Origin: Cytospora piceicola
Lineage: Eukaryota > Ascomycota > Sordariomycetes > Diaporthales > Cytosporaceae
DNA: 64,000 bases
Reading direction: 5' to 3'
Assembly (NCBI GenBank): GCA_023375675.1
Contig: JALQBC010000051.1
Coordinates: 1 to 64,000, forward strand
Position numbers and translations under genes: made by a program. Under the pieces are notes generated by a model. That model saw only the letters and a program-made list of their open reading frames with translations. It was not told where the DNA came from and did not search any database. This document shows positions 32,594-45,200 of this stretch, piece by piece (within the stretch, counting starts at the first letter, position 1; the number at the start of each line of letters is the position of its first letter).

Positions 32594-34560
32594 ATGAGTC
32601 CAAGTGTATTACTTCAGTCGGCGGCCCCGATACCATCCAGCCAACGCTGTGAACCAGGATCGGTGAATCCCCCCATTGCTAAATGGCCCAAAACAACAAC
32701 CGAAGACCCCGTCGATGCGGATACTGTAGCCAACGAGCTTGTGTTGGCCATCAATTCCTATCTTGGAAAGGCACCGTCAAAAGAGGCTGCTGAAGGTGTC
32801 GCGTCGCTCTTCCTCGATAGCGAGTGCTACTGGCGGGATCATCTTGCACTGTCTTGGGACCTAAGAACAATCAAGGGAAAGGCCGAGGTTGCCACGTTCT
32901 TGGAGAGCAATTCGAACGTTACACATGTAGCAGTTGACACAACGACCGAGTGGCGAAAGCCGAAGTTCACTTTTTTGAACCCCGCGCAGACAACCAAGGG
33001 GATCCTGTGCTACATCAGCATAGCAACAAAGTTGGGATCAGGCCATGGTGTGGCTCGCTTAGTCGAGGACGGCAGAGGTGGATGGAAGATTTGGACCTTC
33101 TTCACCACTTTGGAGGAACTCAGGGGCTTTGAGGAGCCCATCGGACCACGACGAGGCACTGGCGCGCAACATGGTTTTCACAAAGGCCGGAAGAATTGGG
33201 CTGATAGGAGGAACGACGAGGTGAACTTCGTAAACAACGAGCCTGATGTCCTGATCATTGGTATGTTCCGTTTGCCATCTTGGTTCATCGTGGAGAGTGA
33301 ATGATTACTGACCAGGATGTCTTCTATCAAGGGGCCGGCCAGGCCGGCTTATCTGCTCATGCCCGTTTGAAGATGCTGAACGTACCGACTCTGATCGTTG
33401 ACTCTAACGAGCGGGTTGGTGACAATTGGCGAAAGAGGTACCATCAGCTCGTTCTGCATGATCCAGTCTGGTTCGACCATCTCCCATACCTTTCATTTCC
33501 GGACTGGTGGCCTGTCTTTACACCCAAGGACAAACTCGCCGACTTCTTCGAGTCTTACGCAAAGCTGCTCGAGCTCAACATCTGGATGAAGACGACGTTG
33601 GAATCCGCATTATGGGACGAGTCTAAGAAACAGTGGGAAGTGACGCTGAACCGCGCTCTGCCTGACGGAAACACCGATACGCGAACCATCCATCCCAAAC
33701 ACGTAATACTGTCTACCGGGCATTCTGGTAAAGCCAACATTCCCGACATCAAGGGCTGGGACTCTTTCAAGGGACTGATCTGCCATTCTTCCCAGTTCCC
33801 AGGCGCTGATCCCAACAAACAGGGGAAGAAAGCCATCGTCGTTGGTGCTTGCAACTCCAGCCATGATATCTGTCAGGACTATTATGAGAATGGATACGAA
33901 ATTACAATGGTGCAAAGATCATCCACCTGCGTCATGTCTAGCGAATCTATCTGCCGAATCAATCTCGCAGGACAGTACGAAGAGGGCGGTCCACCGACTG
34001 CTGACGCGGATCTACTTGCCTGGGGCACACCCGCCGAGGTACTCAAAGCGACGTATTACGGGCTCACGCAGCTGCAACAGCAAAAAGACAAGGCAACCAT
34101 TGATGGCCTGACAAAGGCCGGTTTCAAGGTTGACAAGGGCCCCGACGACTGTGGGTTGTATGTCAAATACCTGCAGCGTGGAGGAGGCTACTACATCGAC
34201 GTCGGCGCATCACAGCTGATAATTGATGGGAAGATCAAGGTGAAGCAAGGTCAGGAAGTTACGGAGGTTCTGCCCCATGGGCTTAGGCTCGCAGATGGAA
34301 CAGAGATTGAAGCGGACGAGGTGATCTTCGCCACTGGATACCAGAATATGCGAACCCAGGCGAGGGTCATCTTCGGGGATAAGGTTGCTGACAACTTGGG
34401 CGACGTCTGGGGCTTTGACAAAAGTGGAGAAATCAGGACACTCTGGAGGAACTCCGGTCATCCAGGGTTTTGGCTCCACGGGGGTAATTTGTCTGTTTGT
34501 CGTTACTACTCGAGGATCCTTGCTCTGCAGATAAAGGCGCAGCTTGAAGGTCTGGCTTAG
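32594..34560 (+). CDS. Flavin-dependent monooxygenase with N-terminal NTF2-like domain, 631 aa, two exons
   Basis: Exons are 32594..33260 and 33332..34560; the 71-nt intron splits the first Gly of the FAD motif. Residues about 40-180 form an NTF2/SnoaL-like region (YLGKAPSKEAAEGVASLFL, CYWRDHLALSWDLRTIKG). From about 219 the flavoenzyme begins: VLIIGAGQAGLSAHARLK (FAD GxGxxG), RYHQLVLHDPVWFDHLPY, a second nucleotide site IVVGACNSSHDI, and FATGYQNM near the C-terminus. This is the fungal FMO/YUCCA-like group, which inserts oxygen next to carbonyls or on N or S using NADPH. A cytosolic role in the tailoring locus or in detoxification is possible. The long distance to a housekeeping gene and its neighbours suggest accessory metabolism. 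Confidence 0.9.
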
Positions 34561-35028
34561 GCGAGTGGCAGCTGTCTCTTCAAGAGATCCAGGTGCATTT
34601 CCCAAGTTGTATATATATTGCTTAGTAGACCTTCATCCATCCATACAAGCAATTATCATTATTTAATTTTGTGGCCCGTGTTGCATTTCGAAGAATATTT
34701 CGTATATGTCGACCATCAATACGGTGGAATTTTCCCCCAAATACATATGCAAGCCTCGCTCGGTATCATCGCTCTCACTCAACAAGTCTCCGATTATCAT
34801 GAGCAGCGGCAATCAAGAAAAAGACAAACCATTCGTATGAACTTAGCATAGATGATTCGACTATACCTAGGTAGTTGCTAGATTTTCCATTGTCAGAGTG
34901 AGAGTTGTATCTGGGAACGCAGCACTCACTGCCGCGGTGTTGCTTGGAGGTACACTCATTTTCGAGGTCTGAATCACCAATGGCCCGATATGGCTAAATA
35001 CTCTCGCTTTTTGCCATTCAAGCCAGCA
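34561..35028. other. Intergenic between convergent FMO and permease genes
   Basis: Contains one exact TACCTAGGTA palindrome at 34864-34873. No gene. Confidence 0.6.
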
Positions 35029-36720
35029 TCAGGACACCTTCTGTAGATCCATGTCATCCTGTCTCTGCCCCTCAACAAACATAACTGGTGGCGTGAAATG
35101 TATCCTGCCGTGCATTACGTACGCAACAACAGTGATCAACATCACCCCGGCCCAAATCACCGGCGCCATATTGGCATCCGCGGCATCAGTGGGATTCGAG
35201 TCGGGGAAGCAGCTTAGCAAGACAATGAAAGCAGAGTAGCCAATGGCGAAGGCATTGACAGGTAAGCCCCAGCGTCCAAGGCTCCAGCGCGCGCGTGGGA
35301 GATCTTGCCCTCTTAAGCGCCGCGCGAAGACACAGCCGATGGAGAGCATGTATGTTGACATAAGTGCAAGTAGCGAGACGGATATAATGATGTTGAAGGC
35401 TGTGTCTGAGCCGAGGGAAATAAGACAGAGGAGTACGGCGATGAGTGAGGATAGGTAGACGGAGTTGAAGGGCATATCGTACTTGCGGTCCATCTGCCCG
35501 AAAACCATTAGTATGCTTAATTTTCAGTGATACATCCCAAGCGTCGATTTATATGACTTACGTGGGAAATCCAAGCAGACAACGGAAAGCCCCTGTCTCT
35601 TGCGAAAGCCCAAACCTCGCGTGATGTGGTTGCGAGGGCCGTGATATTACCAGAGAAAATTAGAACGAGCAAGGCGATAGCCAGGAACAAAGCAGTCCCA
35701 GTGTTACCCGTATTTGAAAACAAATTGAGGTACGGGAGTTCGGCATCGATGATAGCATCAATTGGTCCAATAGTATACAACATTGTGATGATCATCACAA
35801 ATGCCATGGCGGTGTTGATAACATATGACGACCACATGGCTCGTGGGACGGTTAAGGATGCATCTCTGACTTCCTCGGCTAAGTCCTAGTAAGTTAAAAC
35901 TTCCATGTCGTAACTGCACATGTGACAAAAGCTGAAGATACTCACATATATGAACAATAGTGTCCGACCCCAGCATAGACCAGATCATGGAGACCTGGTT
36001 CAAAATACAGACGGTCCCGAAGTTTCTCCATCCACCATTATTTTCAAAATCAAGAAACACGACACTGCTCCCGTTCAGAGGCTGACACATTCCCCAGAGG
36101 ATACCGACAAAGACCACGAATCCAGCAACATGTCCAATGAGACTCACAACCTCGATTGCAGGTAAAAGCCTCGCCCCCAACGTGTTCAACGCGATCGTGA
36201 CGAGGAACATGACCAAAATCACAAGAAATCTTTGCCATGAAGTGAACACGAAGTCAGGGTATTCAATATTAATGCACACCTGAACCAAGTCCGCGCAAAC
36301 ATAAACACCACCAGCCAGACTCGAAATCCAACCCAGGGAACTCATCCAACCACTTGCGTAACTCGCCTGCTTCTGCCACCCTGCGGGTGCAAATTCAGAA
36401 ACCCAGTGGTACTGCCCACCCGCGGTAGGACTCATGCTGGACATCTCTGCCAGACTCGCTACTATGGACGAGTAGCATAACAGGGAGCCAATAAATGTCC
36501 AGAAGAAGCCACCGTAGCCGGTCGTAGGTAGTGAGGGAGACATGGATACAATGGAGAATTCCCAGGTCGCCATGTAGATAGATACAAAGCCGAAGGTAGA
36601 CCAAAAGTTGAAGTTGCGCTGGAACTGTTGGGCTTTGCCCAGGCGGGCCATGTCTAGTACATCTTGCGATAGCTCGCCTGGTGCCTCATCGGAGGCCACT
36701 TCGACGGAAGAGATTTTCAT
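35029..36720 (-). CDS. APC-superfamily amino-acid/GABA-type permease, 518 aa, three exons
   Basis: Exons are 36720..35946, 35878..35562 and 35493..35029. The first junction makes VHISEEVRDAS, the well-known SEE motif after TM6, which fixes the acceptor at GACTTAG. The protein shows a FNFWSTFGF start, SMSPTAGGQYHWVSEFAP after TM2, and about 12 hydrophobic segments, matching fungal choline/GABA permeases. It should import amino acids or related amines at the plasma membrane. An in-frame ATG further up (36924) would add 68 residues; MKISSVEV at 36720 fits the family better. It is the last accessory gene before the housekeeping block. Confidence 0.88.
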
Positions 36721-37277
36721 GGTAGCGATAACACTTGCAGTGGCAGAAACAGCAGGAGTCTTGTTCAAGGGTATCGAAGAAGGCAACAGGAAAGAGAGGG
36801 GTTCAACGGGTGAAGTGTATCCGTGGATGGAAACAAAACAGAAGTACAGATATCCTAGGAGCACTTGAGGCGTTTGATCCTCTTGGGCGTTGTCTTTATC
36901 ATGAGTAGCCAAGGAGGACGGCATCGTTAGCAGTGCCGGAATGTGGCGACAGCATTAGCGTTGCAACGTTCAAAGATATACTGCATATAGCGCAGACCGA
37001 ACGACCCAGTCTGCCGGGGTGTTGTCCGGGGTGTTGTCGTACATAGGCTAAGCTTGGCTCAAGGACGTTAAAGTATTGTTACATCTTTAGCAATCGCTAC
37101 CCTTGCATTTCTTGATAAGTCCCTGGTGGCGTCGGAAATTCTTGACAAATGGGCATACGGGGGAGGAGGGGTGCTTTTTGTGACGGAAGTTGCATATTTG
37201 TGGTATCTGATAAAGCATATCCAGCCTCCTGGATGAAATATTCGAGCTATAAAGAAGCAAAGCCGGGAATGAGAGGC
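36721..37277. other. Intergenic at the accessory/core boundary
   Basis: Upstream of the permease and downstream of VPS41; no gene. It may include a permease 5' extension up to 36924. Confidence 0.5.
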
Positions 37278-40200
37278 TCATCCCACGACTCCTTGCCTCC
37301 TCCCACAAACAGGACAGCCACCGCGGATCCGGTCCCTCATCAATCTCGCGTGGGTAACCTTCATCCCAATTGTCCTCCTCCTGTGATGACTCTCGTCATC
37401 CTCATAGTCGTGCGCGAATTCTGCCACATCATGTAGCGCTGGATCATCTGGATGCAGCACCTCGAGAAGATGCGTTAGGTGGAAAACATGTCCGCATGCA
37501 AACCCGACCAGCGTCTCCGTCTCCCACTCCGTGAACGGCTCGAGACACTGTACAGCTGCACAGTGGCCGGGGTTCCACTTTTTCGCGACCATCTTTGCTG
37601 GTACATGCTCGGCGGCCATTTGTTCACTGGTCACCGTCATGTTGTCATCCGTCGCCTGCATCCCGCTCGTAGTGGAATGCACAGAGATACCATCAGACGG
37701 TATATCCTTGGTCTCGATGTCCACGTGGTTAGACTGCTGCACCTCGACCTGGAATTTGATTCCCTTCCGCTGTCCGCTCCTCAGTGTCGACTGCGCAGCA
37801 GCAACCTCGCTCCTCAACACCTTCGCCACTCCCTCGGAGATGCTGTACTGGATTTCATGCTCCTTCATAATATGCTTGAGGCCCTCCCTCAGGCCTTCAA
37901 TTTCTAGCCCTTCGGGGATTCTTCGGACGAGAGTGATGGGGTTAATTGTCGTGCCGACTTCCTCCAAAAGACCTCGGATAAACCGCGGCTTGTCCATGCT
38001 ATAGTTTAGCAAGTCCTCCCAGAGGTCCGGGTCGTCGAGATCCTTAGCGAAAGCAATCGCCCGGCTAACGTCGCCCAGTCGATCTATAATGAGATACAGG
38101 GCACGCTTCATCTGGCCGGTCTTGGAGTACAGGTAGACGAGCTCGGGAACATAGTTGTGATCTTCACATTCTTGGACGGCCTAGGTAATTATCAGTATTT
38201 TTCGACTATTGAACATAGGCGGGTGAGTGAATATTACCTTTTCGAAAGCATATGCTGTTGAGGTCTTGAGGAACTCCATGAGGATGGACTGGTCGTACAG
38301 GGCAAAAAGGTGAACGGCCAAGTCCGCAAATGTATCCACTAGGCTCATGCTCTCCATCACAAGGTGATCTCGGTTCTCACCAATATGCTCTTGGATCCCT
38401 TCGCCTTTAAAGAGAGCTCGAAGGTAGAAGAAGAGATAGAGGTTGAGTTCTTGGACTTGCAGCTGCGACACCACGACCTCGGGTCTAACCAGTCCATGCT
38501 GTGCTTCGTCAACAAGAAGTGTGATCGCTTCATTGGTTGCCTCTTCGAGCTCACTCATAGTCATCTCGTCCTCCTTCTCCGAGGGTATGCGCAAGGTCAC
38601 AAAACTGGGGATATCATCTGCCAAGGCATCGGCCAGGTGGCTGTCCTTGATCAGACGCATGGCCGAGTCAGCATCTTGCAGTTTGATGTAGCATCGAAGC
38701 GCCTCCCTATCGCGTCCAATAGCCTCACACAGCTTTGCAAGGCTTTCCATGGCGATCCTCCAGTCCCTGCCCTTCACGCCATCTTCGACACTGTCTGGCC
38801 TTACATCCCGGTACTTCAGCTGGTTCTCAAGTGCTGTAGTGATCGTGTTGACATCGAACAGGTCCGGAGTCCATCTATCAAGTAGATCCTTGAATCGCAG
38901 CTTGTCGGTCTGTATATAATGGTTGAGGACCACCTCGTATATAGTGGAGGGTATTGGCGGGCGCATCGGTTCGATGGGGATGTAATTCGTGATCTCGTCG
39001 AATTTTTTGGCCCCGGCGAAGATATAAACCCATTTCTCCCACCGATCAGAGGATGTGAGGACTTTGCCAGCAATCTGCCCGGCACGCTCCCACAGCCCTG
39101 CCTCAATAAGCTGCTGAACCCAGAGCTCTCCAATTCGCCGCTTTTCCTTCTCGGCCAGAGAATTTGATTGCCTCCCGACTCCGTCGACTGTAGATACCGA
39201 GTCTTCGAAGAAGTCGTCAATGCTCTGATTGGGTTGAGATCGACTTGGGCTCGATGGTGACGCCAGCTCCATGAGATTATCCGCAGCGATGATCTCTGGG
39301 TTCTCATCAATCAGTTCCCAAGCGCGTTGGTATTCATGACGTTCCAATATCCAAATAAGATGATCGCTCAGGTCGCGCTTCGTCGCCAGGATACAGTCGT
39401 ATGGACTGTGAACGAAGATCTTGGTCCCCGGCTTAGCGAGATTTGGATGGACACTCTGCATACTCTGGCGTGGGGCTTGTGCCCGGGTGCTTCCTGAGAT
39501 GCTTGGCACCCTTGTCCCGGATGCTGCGTCGTTGCTGTGTCCGCTTCGAATGCTGGCAGCGGAGCTGAAAAGGGCCTTGCCGGGATACATGGCGACGTTC
39601 CACATGTCGGCACCCAAGCCAGCCATGGCCTCAAGGTACCCCTTGGAAGCCACCATGGCGGACGCCGTATGCTGTGGAAGAACACCAAGATGGTAGTCAT
39701 TTGACGTGAGCCGTTCGAAGCGGCTGATGCTGAGACTGTCCTTGTCTATCTCAGCTTGCGAGACAAGGTCGATAAGTCGGAGCTCCGGTGGCAGGTTGTG
39801 CTGGCGCCGCTTTATACCGCCTGAAGGTTCGCTACCAACGGAACTGGCCGACAGCTTTGACTTGTGACCCTTGGTGGTTGTCTTTCCTTTGTCGACATGT
39901 TCATGATCGTCGTCATCGTCATCATCATCGTCGGCTAAAGGATAAGCAAGGACTAACAATAGGCTTTGGGTATATAAAGAGATGCCAGAAATAATGCAAT
40001 CCATGCGCAGACTGGGTCGCGGTCAGCAACAGCGTCACCTTTGATGAATTGATATGGATACTCACATCCTCACAATCTCAGCCCGACCAATACTTCTCTC
40101 ACCTGCATGCTTACCGATACCAATACCTCCTGGGTGGACGTGGATGATCCATATGGTTCCGCCCCACCCTACTATAAGTCTTTCGATCTGCTTCTTGCTT

Positions 40201-41557
40201 CTGTCCTGATGTTGTTTGAGTCGCTCGGTCGCTGGAGAAGGTTCCATGTCGTCTGGCTCCTTCTCTCCATCAGTAGAAGGAACAGCTGTCTCATCAATCC
40301 ATTCTACTCTGCCCTTCCATACGCCTGCCATGGCATCCCACTCGTCTGTCTGCGGCCTGTCGATATGACCAATACGTTTCCATGCATCCTCTGGATCTCC
40401 ATCTTCCAGGTGCAGGTTGGATCGCATGATCTTGATACCATGTTCGTTGAGCCAAACAACGTACTTTCCGGACAGAGACCATTTGATTGTGCTGATTGTT
40501 CCCTCTCCAGAGTGTAGGACCGTGTCCTTGCCGGTGTTGGCCCCTAGCCCAATGCTTCCGAGCCAACCAGATGCTGTGGCTCCAGCCGTCCCAACAGTCG
40601 TAGAAGTGCTCCGTCCGGGGCCTCCTCCAACGGTCATGATCAGACTTCCCGCCGTGCCACCAGAGAGATACGTTCTGTCGTTCTTGAAATCTGGGGACAA
40701 AGCAACCGCTTGCACGGGCCGGGCGAAGTTCCTTAATTGTACATCTTTGATATCCATTAGAGACTGGATACAGACATTGCCATCCAACGACGCCGTAGCA
40801 ATGTAGATATTGTTAGAAGGAGTATTCGGGACCTGTTGCGGTTCTCGTGGTTTTCTCGCCGTAGCGGCTGAGCTTGGCGCCGTCCCAGACTGTCGAGATT
40901 CCGGTCGAGGTCCCGTGGTTGCGCCTGCTGCGGCTATTGCTCTCGAAGCAACTTCGGCCCTGGTTGGGTTCAGAGGAGGCGGGAAAGGTGATATTGAAAT
41001 ATTTGTGACAGAGGCCGAATGGGCATGGTAGACTCGTAGGGATTGGAAGGCAGGCAGTTGGATGACATGCTAGGGACCATCGTTAGCTTGCGGACTGGAA
41101 ACGCTGGGAGACGAGGCAAGAAAGCTCGGGGGCGTACAATGTTTCCGTTGTGAGTCCCTACTACCATCTTATCACCGGCAACCAGAAATGAGCTCGTAGC
41201 ATCGGCGTTCCGATAGACACCGCCCAAGTGTTGAGTCAGCCTGGCGTATTTCAGACGCGGTTCATCATCGTCCCCATCATCGTCCTCTTCATCCTCTTCA
41301 TCCTCTTCCTCGTCGTCCTCTTCCTCCTCTTCTTCATCATCATCATCATTGTCGTCGTCGTTGTCGTCATCGTCGTCGTCGGTGGTAGCTTCCGTAGTCT
41401 CTTCGGCCCCATCATCGTTATCGTGACTCTGGTCGTTGCCGGTGGGCGGGGGGTTCGAAAAAGTTGGGCCATGATGACCAACACTAGTTGTCGCTACATC
41501 TTCATCATGTTCGCGTGTTTTGTTCTCATGGCCTACACCAGGCGCAGGGTCCGTCAT
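37278..41557 (-). CDS. VPS41: VPS41, HOPS-complex subunit, 1366 aa, four exons
   Basis: Exons are 41557..41138, 41069..40066, 40011..38238 and 38180..37278, all in frame. Order: a disordered N-terminus with a solid Asp/Glu run (residues about 47-99), a WD40-like propeller (KYARLTQHLGGVY, VVGTHNGNIHVIQLPAF, YIATASLDGNVCIQSL), the RILRMDCIISGISLYTQSLLLVLAY segment just before a second Asp run, a long clathrin-heavy-chain-type helical repeat (HEYQRAWELIDENPE, KEDEMTM..., YVPELVYLYSKTGQMKRAL) and a C-terminal RING-H2 (CGHVFHLTHLL, CPVCG). These are the hallmarks of Vps41, which tethers late endosomes, AP-3 vesicles and vacuoles for fusion with Rab7/Ypt7. The Ser-rich insertion between residues about 500 and 620 is species-variable. 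It is head-to-head with APC1. Confidence 0.94.
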
Positions 41558-42273
41558 CTTGGATTCAACCCTGGTGGCCTAAACATGGCGGTAATACTAT
41601 TTTTTTTCCTTCGTGAAGGGAGTTGCCCAAGTGGATCGAAGTTGGTTTCATGCAATGCAGGAACAACACAAACAGCAGCACACACAGCAGCCCGAGCTTC
41701 TTGCAGCTTGCTTGCTAGAGCTTTGGCAGGCGACGTCAGAGGGGCGTTTAGAGCTCGCCGGAGGTGGGAGCAGGCGAACATTAGAGGCTTACAGCGTTAG
41801 TAATGGTACAGGGTTAGGGTCATGGAGCTCTACAGTACATACCTACCTAGGTACTTACTTAAGTAGGTGGGAATATTGATCAGTGGGGTTTAAGCGGAGC
41901 GGGAGGGCGGAGCGGAAGCATCAGTACTTAGGTACCTAGGTAGCTATGAGGGGTTCCAAGATTCCGAGGTTCAAAGCTCCCTTATCAGCCGGTATCAACC
42001 CTTATCAACCCCCATCATCAGCTGTATTCAACTACACTCAAAGGCAGGCGCGTCAACAACTCCAGCCAACCGCGTCGTTAGTTGCAGGAAAGAGCTTCAC
42101 GATCAAACAAACCAATCCTCCCTCGAATCTCCATCACTCCTCCTTTGTTTAAGTTCTGACCAGTCAAGTCCATCCTCACAGTGTGACTTCTTCAAATACT
42201 TTGCCTCCTCGACCACTCACTCTTATGCCACCCGTCAATTGAACCAGCCCTATGGAGCAGCGAAACCGAGAAG
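41558..42273. promoter_or_regulatory. Bidirectional promoter, VPS41 / APC1
   Basis: The two ATGs are 716 bp apart and divergent. Two exact TACCTAGGTA palindromes (41844-41853 and 41933-41942) bracket a GC-rich GGAGCGG-type patch in the middle. Confidence 0.65.
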
Positions 42274-45200
42274 ATGGCGTGGGTCAAATCACTGGGGATG
42301 CATCCGCCCTTGGGGATAGAAGGGCAACCTGTCGAGGGCCTTTACACCTGGGATGTCATTGCAGACGACGAAGGTGAGGATGAACTGCTGACTGTTGGGA
42401 ACTGTGTCATATGGAAGAAGGGTGGTCTCTTCCGGAAGAGCTTCAACCTCGAGATCGAAAAGGATGAGCCTATCCTACAAGCCCTTTTGACACACTTCCC
42501 TACGACCGACACCGACAACCATGGGAAAACGAACAATGGTATCAGCATGGGACAGGCTAGCAATGGGAATACCAAGAGCAACAAGCAGAACAGTACCACC
42601 CTGGCCAAGGCACTGGTTGTCTTCCTCAAAACCCAGGCGCATATCTACTTCCTCTCCGGCACCAGCCATATTGTTCACATGCCCTTCGAGGTCGAGTCTG
42701 CATGTGCTGCTCCAGTAGGAGTCATCATCCAGCGCAAGCCGAGAACCCAGAACCTTGCTCCCGTCAGCCTGAGGTTCCCTCGAGTCCCACCAAGCTCCTT
42801 TGTTTCGTCCCAGCTGTCGCCTCCATCCCACCGGCAACACAGTGTGGCATCTTCTTTCTCCGTGGAAGGCCTCGGGCAGCCCAAAACACTCCCTTTGAGG
42901 TTGAGCACCACTATGGAGAACATGTTCGAGACTCCATTGGAGGCGAACGACTCTCATTGGCCCCGACTTGTCTGCTTGACTGATCCTCTACTGGAGTTGG
43001 GCCTGGTTGTGAGCCATACTCCAACGTCGGCCCAAGGTGGCAGGCGTAAGAGCCCTGCCAAGTCACCATTCCTCGATCTTGCAGAGGAAGTCTTACACAT
43101 AGAAACAGTCCAGGAGGACTTGGTGCTTGCCATCACCGCAAACCGGGAGACGAATTTGTACACCATCTGGCAACTGACCTATATCCAAAACGAGGACGTT
43201 TTTACCAAGGATCGGAGGAAACGCAAAGGCAACACCAATCGACGTCGGAGTTCTATGCCACCCCGACTGAGCAGTGGTGCCACAACGCCAGTCGTGCCAT
43301 CTTTTCGTGAGAGCCTGGGGACCCAAGCACAGCCGCCTAGCAAGAGGAATCGAAAGAGTGAGAGACTTGAGAAGGCCAAATCTGATGACATTGCGTTGGC
43401 CTTGGGCGAGGAGAATGAGGGTGAAAAGACGAGGAGACAATCCCGGCGAGTGAGTTCCTTGCTTGCGCGGGCAGACCTGTCTGCGTCTCATGAGAGGACC
43501 ACTTTTGCTGAATCGTCGATCGCTTCTGCCTTTGCTGAAAACCGCCGAGCAACTGGGGCAAGAGTTCGTCAAAGCGGTGGCTCAGCCCTGTTGAACCCGA
43601 GTACTGGTTATAGCATGAACAGTCTCAGCAACCTCCCGACGCCGAGAGTCGATGACCTTTTGGATGAGCTCGAGGGTTTTCCCGATATGGCCCTGGATGA
43701 CCATAGCTTCGACGGCTTGACCAGGGAGATACTCTTGACGAAGATCCATAGCATGGCTATGGACAACACCAATGTACGCTACTCGCTCTCTAACCAACCT
43801 GCTCGTGCTCAAGCCAGGGTTTTCGTCATCGATGGCCCTCCCTTCGCGGCAGACGAGTCCGGCAAAAGGGACTTGCTCATTGGCATACAAGACCCTCTTG
43901 ACAAGCGCCTGCAGCTCCTCCCTCTTTGTATCGAACGGCAAAAAAGGAATGGTCCTGAATCTCGAAATGATATAAAACTACACTCTGCAAGCACCAGGCC
44001 ACTTAGTATAACTCCGGAAGTCTTGCGGCGCGCTCATAATGTTGTTGACTCTTGTAAGGTCTCTGATGGAGACCAGTCTATGATCCTGATATTGTCAGAG
44101 AATACGGCGGGCCAAAGGGAGTTGAGCATTCAAGCGCCTTGGAGCGCAATGTCCACACTAACGCTGCCTATGCTGTATGCCGACAACATTGGAAGCCTGG
44201 ACTACACTGGCACGCATGTCAACCGAAAGATTAAGGGCCGCCGCTCTGTTGGTGCCAAGCTGTCTGCTTCGAACATCACGAGAATTCGACACTCTAGGTC
44301 TGCTGGCGTAATCGACCTTGAGGACCGAGATGGGAAAGTTCATCGCGTTCAGATTCAACTTCGACCCTCGTGTCCGCAGGTTCGCAAAGCTCTTCAGGTT
44401 TGCCGGAGCGTGTTGCCGACTGAGTCTTCTGAGAAGGTGTTGGCTGGCTGGTGGCACATCATGAAGTGGATGGAAGATCAAAGAATTGACACAGCAGATC
44501 GCGAATGGTCCGCTTTGGCCATTGAGATTTTCAGCCTGGTCTTAGCCCTCTCACCAGCGACTCAGACCTTGTCGTCCGGAGTACCAAAAATAACACCTCG
44601 TCGGCGGAGGTCGCTAGATCCGTCTGCTGGAACGTACGAGAGGATGCTCTCCTTCACAGCCCCAAATGCTTCTGCTTTTCCCCCGTGGATGCAGTCCCAC
44701 GCATGGCGGTGGATGCTGAACGAAGGCACTCCGGCTATGCCAGCAAGTCTCTCGGGGCCTTCCCAAGAGGACTTTCTCACATCTCATATCCGCCTAGCCA
44801 AATCATACATGATGTCTGCGCCGGGCCAGGGTGCGCTAGGATCTGCAGGTTACCTACCGACGGCACCTAGTCGTAGTCCTGAAGACCGCAGCAGGGCTGT
44901 TTGGGGTATCGTTTATGGACTGCATCTCCTGCTAGAGGAAGAGAAGCTAAATATAATGGATCCAGAGTTTTCATCTCTCGGACGAGCTAATTTACGGGTC
45001 ATTCTTTGTCAGATCGGACGGTGGTTAGGATGGCATGAGTTCGTAGCGCTACATGAACTGGGTATGCAGGGCGATCTCGACCCGCGTAATGATCATGGTA
45101 AGTGCCGGGCGACGAAACGGACAAGAGCAAAGCTGACGTGCGGTAGATCTTTTGACTCTGGGCCTGCCAGATCCACCACGGCTTATTAGTGTCTATGACT

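Noticed and set aside
36721..36924. 68-residue N-terminal extension of the permease
   Set aside because: The ATG at 36720 gives the usual family start; the extension is not typical of these permeases.
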